NCBI GenBank assembly: GCA_025642065.1
Contig: JAODUP010000444.1
Span: forward strand, 72,001-136,000
Origin: Paralvinella palmiformis
Lineage: Eukaryota > Annelida > Polychaeta > Terebellida > Alvinellidae
Direction: 5' to 3'
DNA: 64,000 nt
In this document: positions 25,140 to 36,018 of the stretch, in pieces
Numbering within the stretch: position 1 is the stretch's first letter
How the letters are laid out: every line of letters starts with the position of its first letter
Translations under genes and position numbers: made by a program
The notes under the pieces: generated by a model
The model's database searches: none
Seen by the model: the letters and a program-made list of their open reading frames with translations, nothing else
What the model was told of the DNA's origin: nothing

Positions 25140-26360
25140 AAGGAGATTAATTTAATTTAAAAAAAAAAGGTTTTTCATTTGTCCCTACTCCTGATATTGA
25201 TAAAACAGCAATCATAAATGCAGTGTTTAATTTGGGTAGAAAATTAAAAATAAAATATTTCTTTAGATATTGCTGTAGCAACTATATTAAAAACTATGAG
25301 ACGTTTGTGTTGAAATCCAACAGGACCCCAAGTGACAAAGTCATAGATCCAAATATCCTTCAGTGTATTTCAAACTTCACATCAGAAATCAAAAGCTTAA
25401 TTCTGAAAGGAAAAAACCCATAGACCAGTTGGAATCATTAGCCCTCAGAGATATCTGCAAAAAAAAGAATTTGGTATTTAAAAAAGCAGACGAAGGTTCA
25501 GCGAGGGTGATAATTGATCAATGGCATTATTTAGCTGAAGGTTAGCATCAAATAAATAATACTCGCCACTACAACTAAAAAATAAGACTCATTTATTTCT
25601 TCAAACAGCAAGGAAGGTCGGAAAAATATTAAATCGATTATGAAATGGTATATTTAAACCACTGGCACTTCAATGGGCCGCGATTGGGGCTGTTATTTTG
25701 CCGACATATACATGGCTAAATTTGAGGAGGCCTTATATAAAGTAACTTTAACACCTTATACGTACCATCGTTATTTATATTATGTATTTATAGAATCCCC
25801 CCCCCCCCCCGTGGAAAGGCTTTTTACGGATTCTTGGATTTATTGAATAAACATCAACCAGCGATTATATTTAAAGCTACAATAAATAATTTGATTTCTT
25901 TGATATAACCATATTTAAAGATCCATAAAATGAAAATGTAGTACTAACAATAAATGGTCTTCTTTAAACCGACAAACACGCATCAACTCTTGCATAAGGA
26001 TTCCTTTCACCCTAAACATACATTTCAAGGAATTCTGAAATATCAACTGTCACGATTTTTCAGAATTTGTTAAAAAATTGTAAATTTTGATGAAGCGTGG
26101 CGGATGTTGTTTCATTCATTATGCAAAAGGAACTATTCAAAAAGGTGGCGGCGCCGTATTAAGAATAAAACTGTCCGTGAACTACAAATACAACAACGTC
26201 GTATTAATCCGACTAATCCTACAAATAGTCAGTGGTATTCAAAACCATGTGGGATTAGCAGATGTAGATCATGAGACATATTGTGTCCTTCTCACAATAA
26301 TACAAGTACAGTTACCAAAAAAACACATGTGATAATAAGAAACTGTGGCTCGTCTTGTAA
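25140..26360 (+). pseudogene. Penelope-like element, decayed RT and zinc-motif region
   Basis: Reading across frameshifts gives, in order: PTPDIDKTAIINAVFNLGRK and KSNRTPSDKVIDPNIL; KKADEGSARVIID; DIYMAKFEEALYKV; LTPYTYHRYLYYVFI in the active-site position; a degenerate KPTNTH-like block near 25970; RRRIKNKTVRELQ; and a Cys-rich segment CGISRCRS...NCGSSCK (26246-26360) that in Penelope elements precedes the GIY-YIG endonuclease. The order and motifs match Penelope-like RTs. The active-site aspartates read as Tyr, frames are broken several times, a poly-C run interrupts at about 25797-25810, and the endonuclease itself is missing. Confidence 0.82.
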
Positions 26361-26382
26361 AATGGTTGGCGGGGGTTTTGGA

Positions 26383-26443
26383 TGAAAGTAGATGAATGTT
26401 GTTTAATGACACATCGGCACAATTTAGGCCATTCAGTGTCCTC
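26383..26443 (-). mobile_element. Dispersed repeat family C, 3' end
   Basis: The minus strand reads GACACTGAATGGCCTAAATT then CATTAAACAACATTCATC. The same block with few changes is at 57033-57105 on the plus strand, there followed by CATC repeats. It looks like the 3' end of a LINE or SINE with a short tandem tail. Confidence 0.6.
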
Positions 26444-26751
26444 GGAGGTTTTGGAGAACGGCCTTTTTGGCTCGGAGGTTTTGGCCTAGGATATTTTGAC
26501 CAAGGATATTTTGGCTTAGGACATGTTGGACAGCTATTTTCTTCGAAATAGAACGTTTTGAGAACCACTTATTTCTACTGTGATCCTTTTAAGAAATCAT
26601 AGAAAACTTGTCACATGATTACCTTAAAATAATAACTTGTACGGAAAGACGATAAGTGTTTGATGGCTAACAAAATAATATTAAAATAACAACTTTACAT
26701 GCTAACAAATATATATGACTAAGCTATTCCAAACTGTGTATATAAAGTTTG

Positions 26752-26817
26752 AATTATCGGTTCGATATTCTCTATGTCTGTGCCTTATTATACACAGCTA
26801 AAACACACACACACACA
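26752..26817. repeat. Microsatellite-bearing dispersed repeat, copy 3
   Basis: The ~45 bp lead as at 24030 (with three substitutions) followed by only five CA units. The short array shows the lead is the conserved part and the CA length varies. Confidence 0.8.
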
Positions 26818-26907
26818 TTGAATCTACCACAACTGCATGATTCATCAGTGATATCACCTGTAACTGCTAATAAAGAAATGATTGTCCAAACTGCATCATG
26901 AAATATT

Positions 26908-28860
26908 ATGTCAAACCCGTTTCAACCGACCTTATCAGAGAATCTAGACTATGGACGTAGTTTATCATTGACTGTTAATTTGTCACCCAACTATCATGTG
27001 TCATCTGTAAATATCCCCTCCATTATCTTATCAGTCTCGAGATACTTCACCGACAGAATCACTCACTCAATCCGTCTTTTTGTATTAGTAGATAAAATAC
27101 ATATAAGAAAGGAGCTAACATCTAGCCCTCCGTTATGTTCCATTTTTACACTCAACATTAATGGTATGCCATATAACGCTGCCCTCATAAAATGACTGCT
27201 TGATGTCTGCAATTTAATTGCAATCCAGGAACACTAGCTGATTGTATAGCTTTGAAAAGGTATATTTACAAACCCTTACACTCACTGGACTCTAAATGTT
27301 ATGTCAAATCAACGTATGATATCGTACCTATCTCAGCTACTTAGCTTCAGCGGGGATTTGGTGAGGTTGCATTCATCTAAAATTCAAGACTGGATCAGTT
27401 GATAACAGTTAACCTGGCATTATTGTCATGACAATGACACTTCACGATTCCAAGGATTTGTGCATAATAAACGCATATATGTTCTACAGAGGATCAAGGT
27501 ACTATGACGAACAACATTTATAGTGTCTTGACGGGATTCATGAACTGTATCCGAAGTTCTATCCTACAAACCACGTTATTTTATGATGATACGTCAATGT
27601 GTCACTGCTCCACAGTTGTTGTAAACATGATTCTCGTTTCCAATGTTTTATGAAGGACCTGGGAATGGAACCTTATAATGGTGTGAACTCATCCGCTATA
27701 GACTTTATCATCACGCCCACAGAATTTACATAATTTGTATCATCTGTAGGACATTAGAAAAGGTAAAAATACCTCTCCACATCACCCAGTCATTATGGAG
27801 ACATCCTTGAACTTCACCATCCAGGAAACTGCGGCACACATAACCAATTAGCCCAAAAAGCTAATGTGGGAAAAGGGAAACTTGGATGGCTACAGACATC
27901 ACATGAATGATCTTTTACTGGATGAGGAACCCATGAGATCTACACTTGACATAGACACGTTATTGGGAAGAGTAGCGAAATCTCTGCTAACTGTCAGTGC
28001 TACCTACATCTCATCGCGTACCATCAGGGATCTCTTCTAATCTCGAAGTGAGCAGTAACACTCTCTGTATTGAGGGATCTGTAACCTCTGATGAAGATGG
28101 TGTAATTAAAGAATAGACTCGACGAACTCAGGATCTCTGTTGATCACTTGAATGATGATTGTGGTATAGTAACTTCACTACAAGCCAACATATTCTCCCA
28201 TAATGGCTGCTTTTGGTTGCAACGGAATTCATATCGACCTGAAAATATTAAAGCATTAGATTACAGAAAGCTTTTGACGTGGTTTCCCATCCTTTAATGA
28301 AGAAACTGCTCCTGCAGATGTATCAGTAGGTTTGTATTATTGTGGAGCGCCAAAATATACTGATAATCTTCTGTTGAAATCAGGTTTTTCGTATGATCTT
28401 CAAGCCATGTTAACCACAGTGTTTTAGTATTAAGCCAGAAACCGTTATATTATTTATCATCATAAATCCCAGATAGTCAAATGTGATGATAGCTCCCTTC
28501 CAGAGTGTTTCTTGGATGACATTCCGGTTCCAGTTTCTGATAGCCTTATACATCTTGGGATACGACGTATTAAAAAAGAATTAGTTCCTACATCATTTTG
28601 AGGAAAGAATCTCCATTGCAAATCCAACCACGTATTCGCTCACATTATCGGTGCAAGTATTCATGGATCTAAAGGTCTGCCCCGAACTGTATGTTTACAT
28701 ATCTACAAAACATATATCATCCCTCGTCTCCTATACCGGCCCATTAATCTATCATGTGCACAAAAGTGGCCATAAATCATCGTCTCCTATACTGGATAGA
28801 GATAGGATCACTGAAGACGACACATATTGTGCTCCTTTTGTCTATCTAATATGTCTTGTG
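26908..28860 (+). pseudogene. Old non-LTR retrotransposon with endonuclease and RT fragments
   Basis: A plus-strand relic reading through many stops. Near 27145-27240 FTLNINGMPYNAALIK and LIAIQEH match the start of an APE-type endonuclease. Near 27870-28000 are linker-like stretches (NLDGYRHHMNDLL, TLLGRVAKSLL). Near 28545-28730 are SLIHLGIRR, GASIHGSKGLPRT and YKTYIIPRLLY, like the region after the RT palm where 'LG...R...' precedes 'Y..P.LLYG'. The palm core is missing or unreadable. Clade not assigned. A 43 bp SINE-type insertion at 28737-28779 splits the 'LLYG' segment. Confidence 0.6.
28737..28779 (+). mobile_element. 43 bp 5'-truncated SINE family A 3' end with target-site duplication
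   Basis: The insert matches the last ~43 bp of SINE family A (CGGCCCATT..., GTGCACAAAAGTGGCC). It is flanked by exact 13 bp repeats TCGTCTCCTATAC at 28724-28736 and 28780-28792. Removing one copy restores the LINE reading 'RLLY-G-LD'. Confidence 0.85.
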
Positions 28861-29300
28861 TAATCATCACGATAATAATCATATTCGTTTTCGCGGTCTT
28901 TTCTTATTGCTATCTTTGGCTACGAAAGCAATAGCTAGAACAGTTCTCACTGTTTATTTTATGAGTTGTTTTCTGGTTGCTTCTCACGTTGTTTTCGCGA
29001 TGTTCTTCTGGTGGTTCTCCTAGTTAGTTTTCTGTTCCTTTCTAGTTGTTTTCACAATGAACCATGGCATAATGCCCGTCTTACTTTCACAGGAGATTTA
29101 CTTTCCAATATTTGTCGATTTTCATCACTTGTATCCACATTGCATGAAGCATGTCATTTTTTCCCTAATCCTCCACAAGTCTGGTATTACTATACATATA
29201 TTTATGTTGATGTCAAACTCGTCCTAATAAAAAACTATGTCTTAGCCTATTATATCTCTGATCCCATCTGAGAAACTCTCTGAGTTAAAGACTAATAGTT
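28861..29300. other. Unassigned stretch between two LINE relics
   Basis: A 101-codon plus frame (28966-29271) begins with a hydrophobic Cys/Phe-rich segment but has no family match. It may be the 5' region of the following LINE. Confidence 0.3.
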
Positions 29301-29589
29301 CCAGCAGAGTGATAACTTTCCCACCTCCTCACAGTCTTATATATATAACTAAATCTTATAATATGTTTCTTACTATTTGTATACTACTAGCAGGTGACAT
29401 CCATATGAATCCAGACCCCCCCCCCATCCTGAAAAATATTTGCTTGGCTGTCAGCAACATTAGACCGGTCCATAATAAATCAGCCAGAATCACAGACTTG
29501 GTAATAACTAAGAAATTGGAAATGCTCGCTCTCACTAACTTTTCCTTTTATCGGCAACCACGTCACTCTGGACATGAAGGTCGTGTTGG

Positions 29590-29932
29590 CTTTGAGAAGA
29601 TTCCTCCAGATTAGCTGGCCAAACACCATCAGTAATAGAGACTTGTGGGATAAAACACATCAACGGAATCCTGGGGATGAGATCAGAAGGGGACGATGGG
29701 GGTGGATTTGGCACACACCCCGGAAACCAGCATCAACTATCACCAGGTAGGTTTTGACATGGATCCCACAAGGAAGAAGAAATACGTGGAGAAGGCATCT
29801 CCTGACAGGCACAAAGAAGACAGGTTAGAACTTGAGGAGGTTTGAAGGAAACAGAGCCCAGATCAGAGGACTTTGGAAGAATGTGGTCAACGGTCGATGT
29901 CTCAGGAGGGACGGTTTGCATAAGAAGAAGAA
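29590..29932 (+). mobile_element. RTE-like LINE 3' fragment nested in the L2/CR1 LINE
   Basis: Contains SNRDLWDKTHQRNPGDEI, RGRWGWIWHTPRKPAS, ITRQVLTWIPQGRR and NTWRRHL, the typical C-terminal block of RTE-type ORFs ('RW.WIGH.LRK', 'NPQG.R', 'TWRR'). It interrupts the host LINE right after its 'RHSGHEGRVGF' segment, and the host resumes at about 29935. It ends in an AAG-rich tail. Confidence 0.75.
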
Positions 29933-30774
29933 CCAACCACGTTCATTTGGATATACAGTCTACTGCTACATCCACATGTAATGACATCTTACCAAGTTTT
30001 GACTTAAAACAACACGTTCCTTCTCCACACACATTCATGGTCACTGGATTGATCTCATAACCCGGTCTACATCGGATTATATCCACACACTAACTACCAC
30101 AAATGGTTTATCGGATCATTTCACTGTCATAGCAGAAATATAACCATAATTTAGTTGACCCTAGTTTACTATTCTTTATCGGTATACTCACAATATTGAC
30201 ATTCTTGCATTTAATGAGGTCATAATAAAATTAGCACTTATCACCTACCCTAAAGGTGAATTGTCAAAATTATATGAACAATACCGCACTACACTTAAAT
30301 GTTTACTTGACGAGCACCCATGTCAGATCAAAATCAATAAAGTTAAGCCACCTGCGCCTTAGATCTCCCCTGAAATTATTAATGCCAAAGTGCGTCGCCG
30401 ATATTTAGAACTTAACAGGTCTAGATATACTAAACAGTCCCATTTCTGCAATAGGCTCATGAATAAACCTAAATCTGATTTTTATAGGAACATGATCTCC
30501 AACAACTCTGACAATCCTCGTCAACTCTGGAACTGTTTAAATAGAACCCTCCATAGAAAGGCTTCTGTTTCTCTGCCTACTCATGATTCAACTAATTCAC
30601 TCTGCAATTATTGTTTTCCAAACGTTTCAAGGACAAGATTACCCCAATTCATGCTTCTTTCCAAAGTTCTGCTTCCAGCTGTAATATTGATTTTCCAGTT
30701 GTACATCAATCTTGCATATTGTTTAAACCAGCCTCACTTACTGAAGTTTCTAAATTGATTTTATCATCCCCTAT

Positions 30775-31740
30775 TAATAATAATAATAATAATGTATATT
30801 TAATAAAGCGCCCTTACTAGCAGGAGCCATTCAAAGGCCCTGTACAAATAATATGTACTATAATAATACCCCAAATAATATGTCTGTAAAAACCTGTAAT
30901 GATTTAAAAGATAATAATTATTCATCTGTGAAAGCGACCTTAAATAGGTGTGTTTTAGAAGAGATTTAAAATTTTAAAGAGGCGACGCATTTCTAATATT
31001 TGCCGGCAACCTATTCCACAAAGTGGGGGCTGCAACACTAAATGCACAATCACCATATGACTTGAGCCGAGACACTGGTACCCGCAATAGTATCTGACTG
31101 GATGACCTGAAATTTCCCCTAGATTTTTTACTGACCCATTAGGGTAATCGAAGATGCACCCATCTGGTGTCCTTATGGATTTAACACAATTTGGTGATGC
31201 CAAATATATAATATTTGTTTTATTATCATTAAGTTTTAGAAGATTTTGAGTCATCCATAGCCGAATATCAGCAATACAATGTTCTAAATTCTTCAAGGAA
31301 GAGGAGAAATTTAACTCAATGTCAGGATCCTGTGATATATACAGCTGTGTGTCATCAGCATACAAGTGATATTTAACACCATATCGCTGCGCAGTGATTC
31401 AAAGAGGACGGGTATACATTGTGAAAACCAGAGGACCAAGAACTGAACCCTGTGGTACACCAGATAACAAAAACTGAATGTCAGATAAAATACCATGAAC
31501 AGACACTCTCTGGGCGTATTGTTCCATATAGGATCGAAGCCATTTAAATACTTTACCTGACAGACCAAACATGTCTTTTAACCTAGAGAAAAGTACATTA
31601 TGGTCAACTATATCAAATGCAGCAGACAGGTCCAGAAGAACAAGTATTACTGGCTTACCTTGAACAATTGACATCATAATATTATTTTTCACCCTGACCA
31701 AGGCTGTTTCAGTGCACTGTGAACTTGATCTTATCCCTAC
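30775..31740 (-). pseudogene. Second L2/CR1-type LINE, opposite strand, nested
   Basis: Minus-strand frames 31701-31399 and 31365-30955 encode [71 protein letters not shown], then, after an internal deletion near 31105-31125, the C-terminal tail (CGYQCLGSSHMV region, KILNLF). The element ends at (AAT)n near 30775-30793, which points to target-primed insertion into the plus-strand LINE between its connector and RT. Confidence 0.88.
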
Positions 31741-32968
31741 ATTTATGCTACAATTTTGTCTTCACACTAATTTTTCCAATCACTAAGATAATAAACTTAT
31801 CACTAAGCTCTGGAATGTTCCCTTCTCATTTAAACACGCCCACGTAAACCCTCTTCTTATGAAACTATCTTTACGAGGCAGCCAATGATCTAAACAACTA
31901 TAGACTTATTTCTAATCTATCATATCTCTCTAAAATATTAGAAAAGTCGTATCCAATCGTTTGAACGTTCACTTAAACTGTTATCACTTGTCTAATGTTT
32001 TTCAGTCTGCTTATAAACAATTTCACTCTACAGAAACCGCTCTACTATAAGTTCATAACGACATATCACTAAACATGGTCACAGGAAAGGTCACATCACT
32101 AACACTTTAAGATTTATCTGCAGCTTTTGACACCATTGATTATTCTGTTCTTCTGGATCGCCTCTCTGATTGGGATGACATATCGGGCACAGCAGTAGAT
32201 TGGATCCGATCGCTTTTAATAAATATATTTCAGTCAATAAAAGTAAAAGAAACTGTTATTCAAAGGCAGTTCCTTTGCTTTGTGGCGTTATCCAAGGCTC
32301 TGTTCTTGGACCGCTACTGTTTACTCTCTATACCACACCACTAAGCTCTCTTATTGTTATTCACAGCCACAAATTAGACCATCATTTATATGCAGATGAC
32401 ACCCAAGTATACATATCGTTGTCCACAGCAGACACATATATTTCTCGTACGCAGCTAGGTGACTGTCTCAGTGATACTTCTGGTTGGATTACAAACAATT
32501 GATTTAGGTTCAATGTCAACAAAACAGATTTAATCACTATTGGTACATCCAGACAACGCAGCAAACTTACTAGCTTCTCTTGTCTGTGTCCATCCTTAAT
32601 CATAGCATCACACTATCAGACACTATACGTAATATTGTGTTATATTTGTTGGCGAATTTTAATTTCACAAAATATCTTTCTCTAACATGTCGCTCCTGCT
32701 TCTATCATATTCCTGACCTTTTTCAGTTGCTGTCCCTACTGTTTGGAATTCACTCCCTGAACATGTTAAGTCATCAAATAGCATAGTTTATTTCCGTCAC
32801 CATTTGAAATCTCACCTTTTCAAACTCGCTTGTCCTTCCTAAGTTTCCATTTCATTTGATCATTTGTTGATGAAATTAGCGTTGTACACTGACTATGAGT
32901 TTGCCCAATCCCTTTACTAGATGCTCCACTGAGCTCGATTCTTTTCCAGGATATTGGCGCAATATAAG

Positions 32969-33014
<46 letters not shown>

Positions 33015-34414
33015 TACTTAGGTCATGTACGATAAGAATTATGTCTGTTGCGTAATGTCCAAATAAACAGATTGTTGATCGACATCGTTCGTTCGTCAAA
33101 GTGTGAAATTCACACATCCATACATGGTATCAGAGTGGCAAATCATCAAAATTAGACCCAGGAACTACTATAGATTAGATTTATAGACTGATTTATAGAC
33201 TGTTTATAACGTTTGAGCAGTTGTAAAAGTTTGATTTTTAATTTCTGACGGAAAAACCGCATGACTCTGACTTTAAATGATAAATTTCTATGGTTAGCCA
33301 AAGAGTAAAATTTGGCTTAATAGTGATTTGTGAATATTATGTGCTTGTGAAGTGCTACTGTGTACTGATAATACTAGTGACTGAATGTACAATTGGATTC
33401 ATTTTATGAACATAATTTAAGGTAACATTTTATCCTATCTCACTCTGCCGAAATGTAATCCACTTGAAACATTCTAATTTGCAAAATCATCTGATTAATC
33501 AGAGTGGAAACAGAGATTTCCGGACTCAGAAGTGCTACAAAGCTTAATAAAGAAGATAGTGGTGTTTAGATTAGCTCCTGATATGCGCCATATGTGGAGC
33601 GAGAGGAAGAACGAGTATTCGCGCCTTTCAAGTATGGTCCAGACGGGGACAATGCAAAGTTTGACATTGTGATAGGAAACTTTGATGCAGATTTTTTACA
33701 TCGTACAAACATTAATCACAAAAGGTCACCTAAACGATAAAGAACTTTCTGAACTGGTTAAGAGCCAGGTATCCAACCAGACACTCACCAGGAAACACTC
33801 ACCAATGCTACACACGTTGACGTGGTAGATCCAGACGTGGCAGACACCGTCAGCGAGGAGATAGACACAACACACAAGGTGGAGATCGAGGACATGATCA
33901 CAACACGCAAGATGGGGCTCGAGGACATGGACACAACACACAAGGTGGAGCTCGGAGAACTGCACAAAATGATACAGGATTCCAAATATGGGACGGAAAA
34001 CGTTGTTTTAAGTGCGGCAAGCACGTACATAGCGACTGGAATAACTGCCAAGACGAGACAAGTGTCAGAAATGTATGGAAACTGGACATTGGTCGCGACT
34101 AGGTCATTATGTTGATGCAGAGAATATGATCTCTTATTTTTCCTGAGGTCGGTAACCCGTGCTGATACCGATGATGCATGGAAAGTAACATTAGCTATAT
34201 GTAAGACTCATGTTCATTTCAAAATCTACACTGGTGTCGACACATACATCATAACTACGGAGGTATTTAATAGTTTCGGCGACCGCCCTAAGTTACACGG
34301 AGTAACTACTATCCTGAAAAAAAACCAAGAGGAGCGTTGAACTATGTGGGAAAGGTTGAGTGTATGAGCTAAGACGACATATAAAGGAAACATGTACCTC
34401 TCCAACATAAATGT

Positions 34415-34610
34415 GGGCGCTTCCGTGGTCTAGCGGTAGCGTGCTGGACCACAGATCACTATCACCCGTGTTCGAATCCCGTCGTGGGCATATCTGAAGG
34501 TTGTGTTTCGTCTTTCAATTCGTCTCATTACCTTCGGAGGTCGCTCGGCCCATTTAGCCTACCTTGTGCACAAAAGTGGCTGTAAAACATCAATCATCAA
34601 TCATCATCAT
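34415..34610 (+). mobile_element. tRNA-derived SINE, family A, inserted in the gypsy relic
   Basis: Full-length copy: head CCGTGGTCTAGCGGTAGCG, B box GTGTTCGAATCCCG, body, then an ATC-rich tail. Flanked by 12 bp target-site repeats CAACATAAATGT (34403-34414) and CAACATCAATGT (34611-34622) differing at one base. Confidence 0.9.
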
Positions 34611-35010
34611 CAACATCAATGTCGTAAACAGCCCAGTCCTCTGTCTTTTGAGTCGCAGTGTATCTTATCGAACGGGTTTATACTGAAGTTGCTGGATGTA
34701 ATAAAAGGTGTACCCAGTGCTGAAGGACCATTAAAGGGAGATCCATTTAGGATTATCCTCAAAGGTGGAGCTCAACACTTTGGTTTAGCTACTCCACGGA
34801 GAGTACCGATACCATTACTGCCAAAAGTTACTGCAGAACTGCATCGTATGGAGAACGCAGGCATTATTGAATCAATAACGAACCCCACAGAGTAGTACAT
34901 ATGCTAATATGGTTCCTGTGGTGAATAAGTCCGTACAGTTACTTAAAAGACTCAAACGAGCCGTGAAGTGTGAGATATTCATCTTCACTGGCTGGATCAC
35001 AAGTTATCTC

Positions 35011-35178
35011 AATACTTGATGAGGTGAGCAATTTCTGGCAAGTTCCTCTAACACCAGATAGTACAGAATACTTAATGAGGTGAGCAATTTCTGGCAAGTT
35101 CCTCTAACACCAGATAGTACAGAATACTTGATGAGGTGAGCAATTTCTGGCAAGTTCCTCTAACACCAGATAGTACAG
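35011..35178 (+). repeat. Exact 56 bp tandem triplication in gypsy RT
   Basis: Units start at 35011, 35067 and 35123. They encode the FWQVPLTPDSTEY segment of the RT; 56 is not divisible by three, so each unit is read in a different frame. Only one base differs between units (TTGATG versus TTAATG). Confidence 0.95.
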
Positions 35179-35815
35179 ATCGAGCTTACTACATTAATTA
35201 CAGATTTGGGTCGTTTCTGTTTAAATGCGTCCCATATTTTAATGTAAATTGAGTTCCTTAATTACTGCATATGCATGGTCTAGATGAATGATATACTGGT
35301 ATATGGCTTGGATAAGCATCACTGTCCTCTCAGTATTGCGATAAATATCATCAAGATGACTGACATTTAAACAAAGAGAAATATTATCTGAGACAAAGTC
35401 AAATTCATTTCCTAGGACATGTCTTTGGTGCAGATGACATGCATCCCCGACATAGTCAAAGTAGCCCGAGAATTACCAGCATCAATGGATGTCGCAGAGC
35501 TAAGGAGAGCATTAGGAAAAATTAATTATTATTATCGTGACAATTAGACCAGACATATATTACCCAGACACCTTTAGAAGGCAGAGAGGACATTTTTACG
35601 TAATTCCTAGTGTCTCTCAGATCTCAACAATATATTGTCTACTGTTAGGTGATATTACACTTGAACTAAGCATTTACATTAGAATATTAGTATTCTTGCA
35701 ATCAATTATTTCTGATAGTTAGTCTTCACTACAAAAGCTAGCAATATCAATTAAAATAATCCAGATATTTGTTGAAATGTCGTTGCTGTAATTTTGAATT
35801 CATTCAAATTAGCAG

Positions 35816-35928
35816 TATATAAAGTTGTTTGCATTTAAACTAAATATCGAAGCGCCCAGAGTCGAGTTATCGTCTACCACGCTAACTGATTCTCTTATTA
35901 AAAGAGGAGTCGTATTTCATCAGCAAAA
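35816..35928 (+). promoter_or_regulatory. OXCT1 putative core promoter and 5' UTR
   Basis: TATATAAAG at 35816-35824 lies 105 bp before the ATG, a plausible TATA box for a start site near 35845. AAAATGGCG at 35926-35934 overlaps the start codon and matches the YY1 core, the same nonamer as in the KHDRBS 5' region. Functional use of either is untested. Confidence 0.35.
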
Positions 35929-36018
35929 ATGGCGTCTGTGGCATTTTGTTTGCGAAGTACTCTTAGTTGTTTGAGGCCAGATCTCGCAATGCCTCGTTTG
36001 ATAAGTCCGTATTATCAG
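35929..36018 (+). CDS. OXCT1: OXCT1 exon 1: start codon and mitochondrial presequence
   Basis: Thirty codons from ATGGCG to a CAG|GTATAT donor. The peptide has Arg at positions 9, 16 and 23 in a hydrophobic/serine background ([16 protein letters not shown]), typical of a cleavable matrix signal. It is joined in phase 0 over an 8.95 kb intron to exon 2, which has its own in-frame Met at its fifth codon, so an alternative start there cannot be excluded but would lose most of the presequence. Confidence 0.82.

Larger units (their letters stand above)
29320..33011 (+). pseudogene. L2/CR1-type LINE, near full span, with two nested insertions
   Basis: Order on the plus strand: ORF2 start with LLAGDIHMNPDPPP and SNIRPVHNKSARITDLVIT (29380-29510); endonuclease continuing at 29935-30120 (CNDILPSFDLKQHV, then SDYIHTL and SDHF in shifted frames); connector 30390-30760 (KSDFYRNMISNNSDNPRQLW); RT at 31740-32560 ([64 protein letters not shown]); C-terminal pieces to about 32840; and a (TTA)n-type tail ending near 33011. 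It is interrupted by an RTE-like fragment and by an opposite-strand LINE. Stops and deletions make it inactive, although the YADD active site survives. Confidence 0.88.
33012..35560 (+). pseudogene. Ty3/gypsy retrotransposon relic
   Basis: A primer-binding-site match TGGTATCAGAG (33125-33135, complementary to initiator Met tRNA) follows ACA, so the end of a 5' LTR lies at about 33124; the LTR start is not resolved. Gag-like text: GDNAKFDIVIGNFDADFLHR (about 33645), and zinc knuckles RCFKCGKHVHSDWNNC (about 34000) and CQKCMETGHW (about 34066). A protease-like segment follows at about 34200 (FKIYTGVDTYIIT). RT pieces: TPRRVPIPLLPKVTAELHRM and GIIESITNPTE (34795-34893), FWQVPLTPDSTE (triplicated), ITDLGRFCLNA, MDVAELRRALGKINYY (about 35480). 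Many stops. No 3' LTR is seen. Pol ends about 370 bp before the OXCT1 start. Confidence 0.85.

Noticed and set aside
34418..34490. Possible tRNA gene
   Set aside because: Four related copies with the same non-tRNA body and target-site repeats show it is a SINE.
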